The position numbers were made by a program, and so were the translations under genes. Positions 46,196 to 55,259 of a DNA stretch of 64,000 nt are shown here, one piece after another. Positions within the stretch are counted from its first letter, which is position 1. Each line of letters starts with the position of its first letter. The notes beneath the pieces were generated by a model that saw only the letters and a list, made by a program, of their open reading frames with translations, was not told the DNA's origin and did no database searches. The stretch is from contig JANOBD010000043.1 of assembly GCA_031411495.1 (NCBI GenBank), forward strand, positions 1-64,000, in the 5' to 3' direction. The DNA comes from JANOBD01 sp031411495 (lineage in GTDB: Bacteria; Planctomycetota; Phycisphaerae; Tepidisphaerales; Tepidisphaeraceae).

Positions 46196-47214
46196 TTGAT
46201 CTTCGCTCCCGCGGCGTGGCCGCCACCGGCAACCTCTTCGACCGCTTCCATGAACAGCTCTTCGAGCGTGGGCTGAATTGGCTGGACGCGGCGAATCACC
46301 AGACCCGCGTCGCGCAGACCATCAATGAGCGGCTGGATTCTGCTCGCCTCCGATTCGCCGACACGCAGTGTGTTGCCTCGCTGATGCGTCCAGCAACCAT
46401 CCGCCAGAACGCCGCGGACGCCTTCCTTCGGATCCGGCGGCACGCTGACAGCGCCACCGCGCAGCGGAGGAAAGAGCGACGCGAACGGATAGGCCGTTCC
46501 GTTTGCTTCGACTTCAATTTCGTAAGAGCGACGGTTGACCGCCAGTTCGCCGATCGTTCCCTGCCGCGCGACCTGCCCGGCCACCATGATCGCGACGCGA
46601 TCCGAGACCATTTCCAGCTCACTCAACAGGTGGCTGTTGATGAAGACGGTTTTCCCCTGCGCCTTGAGACGCAGGAGCATGTCGCGGATATCGCGCCGGC
46701 CGACCGGATCGACGCCGTCGGTCGGCTCGTCGAGCACTACCAGATCCGGATCGCCCGCCAGCGCCTGCGCGATCCCGACGCGCTGCATCATTCCCTTCGA
46801 ATAGCGCCCGATCTTCTGGTCCGCCCACGCGGTCATGCCGACCTGTTCGAGCAGCTCAGGCACGCGCCGCCTTCGTTCGTCGCGGGGCGTGCCTGAGAGC
46901 GACGCGAACAATTCGAGGGCTTGCCGGCCGGTGAGGTAGCGAGGAAAACGATGATTTTCCGGCAGGTATCCAACGCGGCGCAGCGCCGATTTGGTTCCGA
47001 CGGGCGCGCCCAGCACGAACCCTTCCGCGCGGGTTGGACGCACGACGGTCATCAGGATTTTCACCAACGTACTTTTCCCGGCGCCGTTCGGACCCAGCAA
47101 GCCGAAGATCTCGCCGCGCCGGACATTGAGCGAGACGTCTTTGAGCGCGTGAACCGAACGGCCGTAACGCTTGTCGACGTGGGCAAGCTCCATCGCGAGT
47201 GAGGAATCAGGCAT
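46192..47214 (-). CDS. ABC transporter ATP-binding protein
   Basis: A 340-aa ATPase partner of the permease at 44981. Walker A GPNGAGKST near residue 39, signature YSKGMMQRVGIAQAL near 138, Walker B LVVLDEPTDG near 161, and the switch histidine NSHLLSE near 194. A C-terminal domain of about 110 residues follows, typical of the DrrA/NatA group of exporters. Confidence 0.92.
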   Translation of the reverse strand: MPDSSLAMELAHVDKRYGRSVHALKDVSLNVRRGEIFGLLGPNGAGKSTLVKILMTVVRPTRAEGFVLGAPVGTKSALRRVGYLPENHRFPRYLTGRQALELFASLSGTPRDERRRRVPELLEQVGMTAWADQKIGRYSKGMMQRVGIAQALAGDPDLVVLDEPTDGVDPVGRRDIRDMLLRLKAQGKTVFINSHLLSELEMVSDRVAIMVAGQVARQGTIGELAVNRRSYEIEVEANGTAYPFASLFPPLRGGAVSVPPDPKEGVRGVLADGCWTHQRGNTLRVGESEASRIQPLIDGLRDAGLVIRRVQPIQPTLEELFMEAVEEVAGGGHAAGAKIK

Positions 47215-47330
47215 CGCGAAGGAATCTAGCCGCAGGCGCGGCAGTTACCAATAGAACTCGGTGAGACGATTGGAATCTGTCAGAGTGAGACTAAGCAGGG
47301 AGGCATCGAGGCACGGAGATTTAGCCACGG

Positions 47331-47407
47331 ATGAGCGCCGATGGACACGGATAGGAAGGGACTAAATGACTTTCCATCTGTGGTCATCCGTGTTCATCGG
47401 CGGCTAA
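47331..47407. repeat. Long imperfect palindrome (TTAGCCACGG ... GGCGGCTAA)
   Basis: TTAGCCACGG and GATGGACACGGAT at the left are answered by ATCCGTGT, CATCGG and GGCTAA at the right, giving a large hairpin of about 77 nt. Words like these recur as intergenic repeats in planctomycete and verrucomicrobial genomes, as I remember them. It lies between the ATPase gene and the end of the 513-aa gene. Confidence 0.6.
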
Positions 47408-47420
47408 GTTTGCCCTTGGC

Positions 47421-48962
47421 TCACGCCGCGTCCAGAAGCAGGCCCGTGCGCCCCGCCCAGCGGAGTTTGCGGTAGCTGCGGATCGTGATGCGGCTGTTTC
47501 CAAGCAGCGGGCGAATGCCCTCGGCGGCGCGGTCGTTGTGGTCGATCAGCAGTTGCACCTTCGTCGGCACACTCGCATCGATCGAAAGCTGCGGCATCGC
47601 CATCGCGATCAGTTGCTTGCTCGCGTCGAGCCATGCGACCGCCGCTGCGATCGATTCCATCCCGCTCAGCCCCGAGCCGGCCTGCGCGACCAGCACCAAG
47701 CCGCGGTCCCGCCCGACGGTGACCGTCGCGCCGGCGCACATCGGCGCGGTGATCGGCGTCGCCAACAGCTGCGTGCCGCTCTTGAGGACGGCCGCCAGGA
47801 TCGATGCGCCTTCCGGCAGGTCGATCACTTCGCCAAGTTCGTCGGAGAATGCGGGCATCGAGTCAACCAGCGGCTTGATTGGAATAGGATGGTGCATGGC
47901 GGGCTCCTCGATCGATTCGTTGCTCTTCGGCGATTCTGCAACCTTCGGCAATTCGGTCATCGGCTGCGCGATCGTCGGGATCGACATCGGCTGATTTGCC
48001 ACGGCCGCGCCGACCGATTCGTTTCCGTAGTGTGCGGCATCCGCGTCGGCGTTCGGCGAGAGTTCCAGAAACTCCTGCACGACGCGCCACTGCGGCGCGT
48101 TCGCCAGTTGACCCTTGTCGCGATGCGCGTGGCACCAGAGAATCGTGTGCACCTGCGCGTGCTCGACATCCGGGACGAGCGGATCGTGCAGCACATCCCA
48201 ATCCAGAAACTGTCGGCACACGCTCGAAAGCTTCGCAAACGACTTCTGTGCCTGCGCTTCACTCGGCGCATCGACCATCGCGATCGTGAGTGGGAGCTTC
48301 TCGCCTTCGGCGAGGCCCTTGAGCGTTCGGTAACCGCTGACGATGCCGTCGTGATCGCAGGTTGCCAGCAGCGTCCAGTCATCCACCCGGCGCATCATCT
48401 GACGCGATTCGACTCGGCGCTGATCCGACAACACCAGCAGCCAGCGATCGACATCGTGGTTCAGCTCGAGGATCGAGTCGCTCATCCGGCGAGGATCGAA
48501 CACGTCACTCACTTCTGCTTCTTCACCGGTCTGCGATTCTTCACAGTCGACGAGTTGGAGCTTGAACTCGCTCGCATCCAGCGTGAGCAGGCCAATGCGC
48601 AGGCCGTTGGCGGTAAGGCTGGCGGCATAGGCGAGCACGGATTCGTGGAGCTGCCCGTTGGACTGCGCGCCGATGATGGCGGTGATCCGCTTGCGCTGCG
48701 CATCCTGCACGTCGCCGGCGTTGATCGACTCATCCGCGAGGGGCGAGGTCGAGTAGCCTCGGACGCTGGCGAACTCTTCCGGCGAAAGATCGACCGGCTC
48801 GTTCGATGCCGCGTGCGGCGCCGCGGAACGCGCCTGTCCCGGAGGAATGCGAACGGGCTTGGCGCGGTTCTCGCCGGCCTGTTCGCGAAGGCTGGTGAGA
48901 AACAGGTGGCTGATTTCGCTCAAAGGGCGACTGGGTTTGTTTTCGTTGTTCGTGTCTGACAT
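47421..48962 (-). CDS. Unrecognised 513-aa protein encoded with the ParA-CBM48 gene
   Basis: The N-terminus (SRPLSEISHLFLTSLREQAGENRAKP) resembles the leader of proteins of exopolysaccharide or BY-kinase-like ATPases. The middle contains an ATPase-like fold with IGAQSNGQLHESVLAYAASLTANGLRIGLL, but no proper P-loop, so nucleotide binding is doubtful. The C-terminal part is Ala- and Leu-rich. It begins at MSDTNNE (48960-48962), about 100 nt after the ParA gene, with a palindromic repeat between them. Probably a partner of the ParA-like protein in envelope or polysaccharide work (inference). Confidence 0.65.
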   Translation of the reverse strand: MSDTNNENKPSRPLSEISHLFLTSLREQAGENRAKPVRIPPGQARSAAPHAASNEPVDLSPEEFASVRGYSTSPLADESINAGDVQDAQRKRITAIIGAQSNGQLHESVLAYAASLTANGLRIGLLTLDASEFKLQLVDCEESQTGEEAEVSDVFDPRRMSDSILELNHDVDRWLLVLSDQRRVESRQMMRRVDDWTLLATCDHDGIVSGYRTLKGLAEGEKLPLTIAMVDAPSEAQAQKSFAKLSSVCRQFLDWDVLHDPLVPDVEHAQVHTILWCHAHRDKGQLANAPQWRVVQEFLELSPNADADAAHYGNESVGAAVANQPMSIPTIAQPMTELPKVAESPKSNESIEEPAMHHPIPIKPLVDSMPAFSDELGEVIDLPEGASILAAVLKSGTQLLATPITAPMCAGATVTVGRDRGLVLVAQAGSGLSGMESIAAAVAWLDASKQLIAMAMPQLSIDASVPTKVQLLIDHNDRAAEGIRPLLGNSRITIRSYRKLRWAGRTGLLLDAA

Positions 48963-48980
48963 GGGCGTCCTGCCTGATTC

Positions 48981-49055
48981 AAATGCCGATTTCCGAATGC
49001 CGAGTGTCGAATGAATGCCGACATTCGGCATTTGGCACTCGTCATTCGGCATTTC
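48981..49055. repeat. ATGCCGA/TCGGCAT palindromic repeat cluster
   Basis: ATGCCGA and TCGGCAT words alternate five or more times. AATGCCGA (49014-49021) pairs with TCGGCATT (49025-49032) around CAT, and outer copies extend the pairing. It fills the gap between two minus-strand genes that look like one operon. Confidence 0.7.
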
Positions 49056-49060
49056 TCGAC

Positions 49061-50365
49061 TCACTCGACCTCGACCACGTTATTCAGTTCGCCGAACTCG
49101 TTCGCCTGCACGTAGGTGTTGAACGGATCAGTCACCCAGCGGCCGTCGACGATCATCCGGTAGCGGTAGCGGCCTGGGCGCAGCGGAAGCTTGGCGACCC
49201 AGGTGCCGGGCCGCGTGGAGATAAGCGGCGTGCTCATCGAGCTCCAGTTGTTGAAGTCGCCGGCAAGCATCACGCTGCTGGCGTTTTCGAACTTGGTGCG
49301 GAAGACGACGCCATCCGCTTCGCGCTGGATGCCGTAGATCTCCTCGATCTTCTGCTGCGTCGTCTGGGCTTTTTGCTGGGCGGTCTGCATCGGACGTTCC
49401 AGCGTCGCGATGGCTGCGCCGATCTGGAGCGGCGCCGACTCCTCGGCTTCCGCGAGGCTGACCTCTCCGGTGTCGGTCAGGATCTGCGTGCTGGAGCGGC
49501 CGAACTTGAAGTTGGTGAGCTGCGCGAGCTGCCGCGCACGCTGCACGAGTTCCGCCGGCCGCGAGAGGCGTTCGCCAGGAGTCTCGGCGACATCGACCGG
49601 ACGATGGCCCATCAACTCGCGGGCGAGGTTCACGAAATCCTTGTAGCCGCGGCTGCCGGGATCGTATTCGGTAATCGGCTGGCCGAAGCTAGCCGCTTCC
49701 TTGAGCTTGGTGTTGAAATTGATCGTGCTTTCCATCAGGTAGTCGCGGAACTTGGCGCGAAGCTCGGCGAGCACTTCACGCGCCAGCTTGGTGCGGGTGT
49801 CATAGAGCGTCGGCAACACGCGAATGGCGACGTCCTTGTCGAGCTTTTCCTTCAGCTCTTCAAGCGTCTCCATCACCTTCGAAAGCCCATGAAGACTGAA
49901 ATAGCCGGTCTCGACGGGCACGATCACTTCATCGCAGGCACGCAGCGCGTTGAAGGTGATCAGGCCGACGGACGGCGGACAGTCGACGATCGCCCACTGG
50001 TACGTTCCCGCCACGCCGGAGAGCGCGTGATGCAGGCGATCTTCGCGACCGGCGCGGCCGGCGAAGATCTGCTCGAAGGCGGCGAGCTTGAGGTTCGACG
50101 GCGCCAGATCGAAGTCGGTGGCAATCTGCCAGACGATCTCGGCCATCTGCGCCGGTCTCCCGTCCTGCGGCTCGATCAGCGCATCGTACATGCTGCGCTC
50201 GACCTGCTCTTCCGGAACGGCAAGACCCACGGCGCAGTGGCCTTGCGGGTCCATGTCGACAAGAAGAGTTTTCTGGTTCATCCGCGCCATGCAGGCGGCG
50301 AGGTTGATGGCAGTGGTTGTTTTTCCACATCCACCCTTTTGATTAATGATGGCGATCGTACGCAT
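49061..50365 (-). CDS. ParA-type ATPase fused to a C-terminal CBM48/AMPK-type glycogen-binding domain
   Basis: A 434-aa protein. Residues about 1-250 are a ParA/MinD ATPase: P-loop KGGCGKTTT (9-17, deviant Walker A), LLVDMDPQGH near 36, IVDCPPSVG near 118. After a helical linker rich in Gln, residues about 345-434 form an early-set domain with VMLAGDFNNW, RPGTWVAKLPLRPGRYRYRM and VDGRWVTDP, the AMPK-beta/CBM48 pattern that binds glycogen or other alpha-glucans. The start at MRTIAI is fixed by the first strand of the P-loop fold. The fusion could position or sense glycogen granules. Confidence 0.85.
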   Translation of the reverse strand: MRTIAIINQKGGCGKTTTAINLAACMARMNQKTLLVDMDPQGHCAVGLAVPEEQVERSMYDALIEPQDGRPAQMAEIVWQIATDFDLAPSNLKLAAFEQIFAGRAGREDRLHHALSGVAGTYQWAIVDCPPSVGLITFNALRACDEVIVPVETGYFSLHGLSKVMETLEELKEKLDKDVAIRVLPTLYDTRTKLAREVLAELRAKFRDYLMESTINFNTKLKEAASFGQPITEYDPGSRGYKDFVNLARELMGHRPVDVAETPGERLSRPAELVQRARQLAQLTNFKFGRSSTQILTDTGEVSLAEAEESAPLQIGAAIATLERPMQTAQQKAQTTQQKIEEIYGIQREADGVVFRTKFENASSVMLAGDFNNWSSMSTPLISTRPGTWVAKLPLRPGRYRYRMIVDGRWVTDPFNTYVQANEFGELNNVVEVE

Positions 50366-50785
50366 CGGTGAACCTTCCTTGGACCCTGACAAGCCGGTCC
50401 TCCGGCCTGGAGAATTGCACTTGCGCGCCTGCTCAGCCGGCGCGATCGTTCCTGATGCTCTCAAATCGACTTGGTGAAGCAGGAAACTTTAGGTTTATGA
50501 GACGAGACAGAAAAATGGGTATTTTCGAAGCCATCGAATCACCTGCTGGCCGAGTCAGGCAAATCGAAATGGGCAGTGGAAAAAGAGCGGGCGACATCGC
50601 CTCCGCAAACGATGCCGCCCACCATACAAACTGATTTGAGCCTTCGATTCTGCACATGCTGTTCTTCCCGGGCAAGCGCAATTCAAACAAAATCACATGA
50701 TGCAGTCCCGCGGACTTTGCTGAACCGGTTCAAACGTCGACTCCGCACTCCGAAACGGCAGACGCTGCCCGCTTCCACACCGCTG
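50366..50785. other. Intergenic region with minus-strand terminator
   Basis: About 420 bp with no convincing gene. It probably holds the ParA promoter on the left and the terminator of the CapD-type gene (50577-50620). Short open frames on both strands lack features. Confidence 0.5.
50577..50620 (-). terminator. Intrinsic terminator of the CapD-type gene
   Basis: GGGCGaCATCG (50589-50599) and CGATGcCGCCC (50610-50620) pair with one mismatch. Read on the minus strand the hairpin is followed by GCTCTTTTTCC. It is about 165 nt beyond the stop at 50786. Confidence 0.7.
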
Positions 50786-52015
50786 TCATGCGGCCAGAAT
50801 CGTCTCTGCGGGTGTGGCAATTCGCACCATTCCGGGGGGCCGATATTCGTCCAGCACCCGTCCGAGTTGTGCCCGAACCAGTTCCGCCGGCGAATCAATC
50901 ACCCGCCGAAGCTGCTCGAGCGCCGCCTCTACACCCTGCGCCGAACGCCGTGGGAGCTCCCAGACGCGAATTCGTTCGTGGCTCGTCGGCCGCGTGTGCT
51001 CATCGTCTCTCGAGAGCTCTTCGAACAGCTTTTCGCCCGGCCGCACCCCGGTGAAACGGATGACGATGTCCTTGTCTTCCACGAGCCCGGCCTGCGCGAT
51101 CATCTGCTTCGCCAGGTCGAGGATTCTCACCGGCTCACCCATGTCGAGCACGAAAATCTCGCCGCCCTTCCCGATCGCCCCAGCCTGCATCACGAGCTGC
51201 GTGGCCTCGGGAATGGTCATGAAATACCGGCGCATGTCCGGATGCGTGACCGTCACCGGCCCGCCGGCTTCGATCTGCTTCCGGAAGATCGGCACGACAC
51301 TGCCGGACGAGCCGAGCACGTTGCCGAAGCGCACGGCGAGGAAGCGCGGGGCAGTTTGCAGTCTGCTGTTTGCGGTTTGCAGTAAATCACCAGACTGCAA
51401 ACTGCGAACGGCAGACTGCAAACTGCCCACGCCCTGCACCACCATCTCCGCGAGTCGCTTGGTCGCGCCCATGACGCTCGCCGGGTTCACGGCCTTGTCG
51501 GTGCTGATGAGCACGAACGCGTCGACGCCGCTGTCGCGGGCGAGCTGCGCCACCCGTTGCGTTCCGAAGACGTTGTTCTTGATCGCTTCGCCGGGATTGG
51601 CCTCCATCATCGGCACGTGCTTGTGCGCGGCCGCGTGGAAGACGATGTGCGGACGGTGCTCTGCGAAGACGGTTTCCATCCGCGCCTGGTCAGTGATGTC
51701 GGCGACGCACGGGTGGACGTCGACGCCCATCCACCGCTCGCGCAGCTCTCGGTCGATTTCGAAGAGCGCATTCTCCGCCCGCTCGACGAAGATGAGCCGC
51801 TCGGGACAGAAGCGCGCCGACTGCCGGCAGATTTCCGAGCCGATCGAGCCGCCGGCCCCGGTGATCATGATCCGCTTGTTCGCGAGGAATCGCTGCAGCT
51901 CTGGCGTGTCGAGGTTGACCGCCTTGCGGCCCAGCAGCGTGTGAAGCTCCGGGCTCGCGGCGAGTTCGGTGGCGGATCTGCGCAGCAGGAGGGCTCGAAC
52001 GCGAGAGAACATCAT
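50786..52015 (-). CDS. CapD/FlaA1-type UDP-sugar 4,6-dehydratase, with inserted repeat
   Basis: A 409-aa soluble short-chain dehydrogenase-type enzyme for sugar-nucleotide modification. NAD loop TGAGGSIGSE near residue 52, VFHAAAHKHVPMME near 125, ISTDKAVNP near 165, VRFGNVLGSSGSVVP near 228 and TGVRPGEKLFEEL near 330 are as in the C-terminal part of WbpM/CapD. The N-terminal membrane domain of the long forms is absent. Between KRLAEMVVQG and FLAVRFGN, residues about 197-222 are encoded by a 76-nt palindromic repeat (51351-51426) that is foreign to the family. The start is ATG 52013-52015. Confidence 0.85.
   Translation of the reverse strand: MMFSRVRALLLRRSATELAASPELHTLLGRKAVNLDTPELQRFLANKRIMITGAGGSIGSEICRQSARFCPERLIFVERAENALFEIDRELRERWMGVDVHPCVADITDQARMETVFAEHRPHIVFHAAAHKHVPMMEANPGEAIKNNVFGTQRVAQLARDSGVDAFVLISTDKAVNPASVMGATKRLAEMVVQGVGSLQSAVRSLQSGDLLQTANSRLQTAPRFLAVRFGNVLGSSGSVVPIFRKQIEAGGPVTVTHPDMRRYFMTIPEATQLVMQAGAIGKGGEIFVLDMGEPVRILDLAKQMIAQAGLVEDKDIVIRFTGVRPGEKLFEELSRDDEHTRPTSHERIRVWELPRRSAQGVEAALEQLRRVIDSPAELVRAQLGRVLDEYRPPGMVRIATPAETILAA
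51351..51426. repeat. 76-nt palindromic element inside the CapD-type coding sequence
   Basis: GCAGTTTGCAGTCTGC (51351-51366) has its exact reverse complement GCAGACTGCAAACTGC at 51411-51426. Inner words (TTTGCGGTTTGCAGT and ACTGCAAACTGCG) continue the symmetry. The frame is open across it, giving repeated LQSAV / LQSGD / LQTA peptides. Confidence 0.85.
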
Positions 52016-52072
52016 CTGCGTTATCGGTCGATCGACTGTTAAAAGTTGAATGCCGCGTTTAGCTTCTCCGCC

Positions 52073-53032
52073 ATGTCCAAGCCTCGTATCGGAGTCGTCG
52101 CCTGTTCGTCGCCGGTCGGTCTGCTCGAACTCGAACTCGGCCTGAAGCGGCTGCGGGATGCCGGCTTTGACGTCGTCGTTCATCCGAATACGACCCAGCG
52201 CCACTTCGTGAACGCGGGCACCGACGACGAGCGCGCCGCCGCATTGCTCGACTACGCGTATGACGACGCGATCGACCTCGTCTACTGCGCCCGCGGTGGA
52301 TACGGCGCGGCGCGCGTCGTGAACAAGCTCGTCGATGCGGCCCGGCAACGCGGAGTCCCGAAGCCGAAGATGCTCGCCGGCTATTCCGATGTAACCTTCC
52401 TCCACGAGTACGTCCGCCAGACCTGGAGCTGGCAGACGCTGCACGCCCCGATGATCTGCGCCGGCCAGACCTCGCCCACGCGGGAAGAATGGAACGCGGT
52501 GGACTCGCTGCTCCGCGGCCAACTCCCGGCGAGACCCTATACGCTCCCGGTGAGATGGCTTTCAACCCCGCCCAACGAGGCGATCCCTGGCGAACTGATC
52601 GGCGGCAACCTGTCGCTTTGGGTGTCGATGGCCGGCACACCGTGGCAGCCGAGCCCGCGCGGAAAAATCCTCTTTTTCGAGGATGTCGGCGAACCGCTCT
52701 ATCGGCTGGACCGCATGGTCGTCCAACTGGAACAGGCGAACATGCTCGAAGGCGCGGCCGCGATCGTGCTCGGCGACTTCACCGACTGCACGGACGAATC
52801 GCCGACGATGCTCGAGCCGAACCAGCCGCTCGATGCACCGGACTGGACGAAGCGGGTGCCGATGCGGCCGAAATTGACGCTCGAAGCGGGACTGCTCGAA
52901 ATCTTCGGCCGCGTCGCGCAGCGCTTCGGCATTCCTCTGGCAGCCGGTCTCCCCGTCGGCCACGGGCCGAACTTCTGGCCGCTGATGCTGGGCGCGCCCC
53001 ATCGTCTCGATTCGGAAACTCTGCGCTTATGA
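52073..53032 (+). CDS. LD-carboxypeptidase (peptidase family S66)
   Basis: A 319-aa cytoplasmic serine peptidase that trims L,D-bonds in recycled muropeptides. LVYCARGGYGAARV near residue 73 and LAGYSDVTFLH near 103 carry the oxyanion and nucleophile regions (Ser in GYSD). The Glu is in LFFEDVGEPLYRLDRM near 202, and the catalytic His in GLPVGHGPN near 299. The start is ATG 52073 (MSKPRIG). It is divergent from the CapD-type gene by 57 bp. Confidence 0.9.
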   Translation: MSKPRIGVVACSSPVGLLELELGLKRLRDAGFDVVVHPNTTQRHFVNAGTDDERAAALLDYAYDDAIDLVYCARGGYGAARVVNKLVDAARQRGVPKPKMLAGYSDVTFLHEYVRQTWSWQTLHAPMICAGQTSPTREEWNAVDSLLRGQLPARPYTLPVRWLSTPPNEAIPGELIGGNLSLWVSMAGTPWQPSPRGKILFFEDVGEPLYRLDRMVVQLEQANMLEGAAAIVLGDFTDCTDESPTMLEPNQPLDAPDWTKRVPMRPKLTLEAGLLEIFGRVAQRFGIPLAAGLPVGHGPNFWPLMLGAPHRLDSETLRL

Positions 53033-53060
53033 CACGATGCACGCGGCTGACCAGAAATCG

Positions 53061-54017
53061 TTACCGTCGCTGAAACGCTGCGCTGATCATTCCTTTGGGC
53101 AATGGAACGATTGAATGAAACAGCACGCGCCCGCCGGATTGACCGCGCATGCCGTCATCGAAGTCGTCGAATGACAACTGCTTTGCCGAGCGACGATCGA
53201 CACTGCCGTCGAACAGCAACGCGTTCGACGTCTTGCCGTGCCGCGTGCCGGTGATTCGTCGAGTCAGTTGCGGTTCATCCCATACATCATGCAGAGTCAA
53301 CATTCCGATGGTGTCCTCTTCCAAGGGGTACCAGCGGGGTGAGAACCGATTCGAAGATTCAGTGACAAAGACGACGTTGGACGGCCGGCGAACGGCCGAC
53401 CAGCGCGAGGTCAAGGTGGTAAAGTTGTCACCCAGCGGCTGCGCACCCCGAATATTTGGCATGGCGTTGGATATGTAGGTTGTCGGCAGCCAGTCGAAAT
53501 CGACGAACGGGTGGGCCTTGCATCGGAGAACCTTTAGTTGATGCAGTTCGGACTCCCTCACGTCACGTCGCTGGTTTTGGCGTGCAACCGCCAGAAACGG
53601 ACTTCGCAGTGCGATGTCGCCGTAGTAATTGTTATCCCTGGGAACCCAGTCTCTGTTCACGGTTGCGTAGTTGAGCAGCGACTGGCCGATGAGACGAAGA
53701 TTCGACGCACATTCGGTCTGAATCGCGTTGCGGCGCACGATTGAGAGCGTGGGAAGAATGATCGCCGCCAGGATCGACACGATGCAGATGCAGACGAGCA
53801 TTTCGACCAACGTAAAGCCCGTCGCATAGCGCTTTGTGTCGCCAACGACTTCGTTAAGCGCGAGATCCTCATGTCCAGTGACTTGCTTTCGACCAGCAAA
53901 CTTGAAGGCAATTCCAGTTACCACGTAAAATGAGTTGCGAGTCAACCCGATCAACGCACTGCTTTCCGCGCTTCTCCAGCCGTAATCGAAATAATGTCTC
54001 AAAGAGTGCGCGTTCAT
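53061..54017 (-). CDS. Pseudopilin with unusually long leader
   Basis: A 318-aa protein with the prepilin motif GFTLVEMLVCICIVSILAAIILPTL around residues 67-90, then RRNAIQTECASNLRLIGQ. The leader before the cleavage site is about 66 residues, far longer than the usual 6-25, and no alternative in-frame ATG lies closer. Near the end DGSVDRRS recalls the DG box of planctomycete pseudopilins. It is 10 nt downstream of the secreted 407-aa gene and makes a three-gene unit with it and the Cys-rich protein. Confidence 0.75.
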   Translation of the reverse strand: MNAHSLRHYFDYGWRSAESSALIGLTRNSFYVVTGIAFKFAGRKQVTGHEDLALNEVVGDTKRYATGFTLVEMLVCICIVSILAAIILPTLSIVRRNAIQTECASNLRLIGQSLLNYATVNRDWVPRDNNYYGDIALRSPFLAVARQNQRRDVRESELHQLKVLRCKAHPFVDFDWLPTTYISNAMPNIRGAQPLGDNFTTLTSRWSAVRRPSNVVFVTESSNRFSPRWYPLEEDTIGMLTLHDVWDEPQLTRRITGTRHGKTSNALLFDGSVDRRSAKQLSFDDFDDGMRGQSGGRVLFHSIVPLPKGMISAAFQRR

Positions 54018-54027
54018 TGGATTCTCC

Positions 54028-55251
54028 TCATCTCGCCGCGTTCGATATGCGCGCTCGACCAGCGGCACGGCACCATTTGAAGGTGAGCAGCGCGCCAGTC
54101 ACTAGGACCACAGCCCCGATGAGACCCGTCAAGTAGAGCTTTGACGATCGATTCCGCTCAACCAGCGCCGCCATTTGCGGCTGCCCAAATCCGAATCGCG
54201 GATCCGTATCGAGTGAGACTTTCACTGGAGAAACATCCACGCCGGGCAGGTTGGTTGCAGCCGCGGGTGCTAGCAATTCGGCTTCAATCCGGCTCCCGCC
54301 AAACTGTATCGACGCCGTCTGGAGTTTCGCCGTATGCTCAATCGCCCAGATCGGGCCATCCTCTGAGTTAGCTGAAACCCGCTTCGTGATCGCGCATGGC
54401 AGAAAGATTTGCGCCGTTTGAGGATCGTTGGTTGTAAACGTTTTCCAGTCATCAAAGAGCATGTGATACGTCTGGGTGGAACCGGGAAGTACCCACTTGG
54501 CTTCAATGATCCGCCCATCGTCGGTTGACACCCGCCACGTCAGCGTGTCGCAATCAGGCCCACCCTTTTCCTGCATCTTTGCACTCGTCACTCTTCTGGA
54601 CACGACAAAGGACGAAGCGTCCGGCTCGAGTAACGGTTGATGATCGTTGTCCAAGTCGGCGAATGCGTATTCCACCTTGTCCGCCGGTGTCGTCCACCAC
54701 GGATCGCCGCTTCGCGGTTTGGGAGGCGAGAGGAACATGTGAAGTAACTGCGTGTAGCACAACGGCGGCAAGTGGTACGCGCGCGAATCAAACGAACCGG
54801 GATTGTCGAGCCTTTGCACGACCTTTCCGTCCGAGTCGCGCAGGATGACCGACTTCTCGTCGTTGAGCGAATCGAGTGTCGTACCGGTCCGCCTTTGCGC
54901 GGCAGGATACGCTTCGGCGTTCCTCACGGAGCTGATCTTCGACCGAATCCGAAACCTTGGAAACCGGTCGACGACATTCACCACGCCTTCGGCGACAATC
55001 GGCTGATCGAGCGTTTTCAGACGGGGCGGATATCCTTCGCCATCCCCGGCGCGCATGTTTGAGACCGTGATATCAGCCGTGTAGGAGTAGCCGTGCGACT
55101 CCAGCCAGAGCGCCGATGTTTCCAGCCGTTCTAACAACTTAATCTGCTTCGGATCGAGCTTTTGTTGAAACTCTCCCCATGGCATCTGGGCGAACACGGC
55201 CTGCAACATGGCAGTGCATGCGCAAAGGAACACAAACACGGTCTTCACCAT
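54028..55251 (-). CDS. Secreted protein with C-terminal membrane anchor, unknown
   Basis: A 407-aa protein with a signal peptide (VFLCACTAMLQAVFAQ), a large strand-rich domain, and a C-terminal helix (LYLTGLIGAVVLVTGALLTF) followed by basic residues. The topology suggests an outside-facing domain anchored at its C-terminus. The start ATG at 55251 is preferred to an overlapping TTG at 55263. It is 8 nt after the Cys-rich protein stop and 10 nt before the pseudopilin, so cotranscription is likely. Confidence 0.7.
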   Translation of the reverse strand: MVKTVFVFLCACTAMLQAVFAQMPWGEFQQKLDPKQIKLLERLETSALWLESHGYSYTADITVSNMRAGDGEGYPPRLKTLDQPIVAEGVVNVVDRFPRFRIRSKISSVRNAEAYPAAQRRTGTTLDSLNDEKSVILRDSDGKVVQRLDNPGSFDSRAYHLPPLCYTQLLHMFLSPPKPRSGDPWWTTPADKVEYAFADLDNDHQPLLEPDASSFVVSRRVTSAKMQEKGGPDCDTLTWRVSTDDGRIIEAKWVLPGSTQTYHMLFDDWKTFTTNDPQTAQIFLPCAITKRVSANSEDGPIWAIEHTAKLQTASIQFGGSRIEAELLAPAAATNLPGVDVSPVKVSLDTDPRFGFGQPQMAALVERNRSSKLYLTGLIGAVVLVTGALLTFKWCRAAGRARISNAAR

Positions 55252-55259
55252 GACGCACC

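Noticed and set aside
48981..49055. CRISPR array
   Set aside because: The ATGCCGA words are short, irregularly spaced and palindromic, with no spacers of constant length; no cas genes are in the window.
48983..50371. 462-codon plus frame opposite the ParA-CBM48 gene
   Set aside because: The minus strand has a full P-loop ATPase with correct motifs. The plus frame has none.
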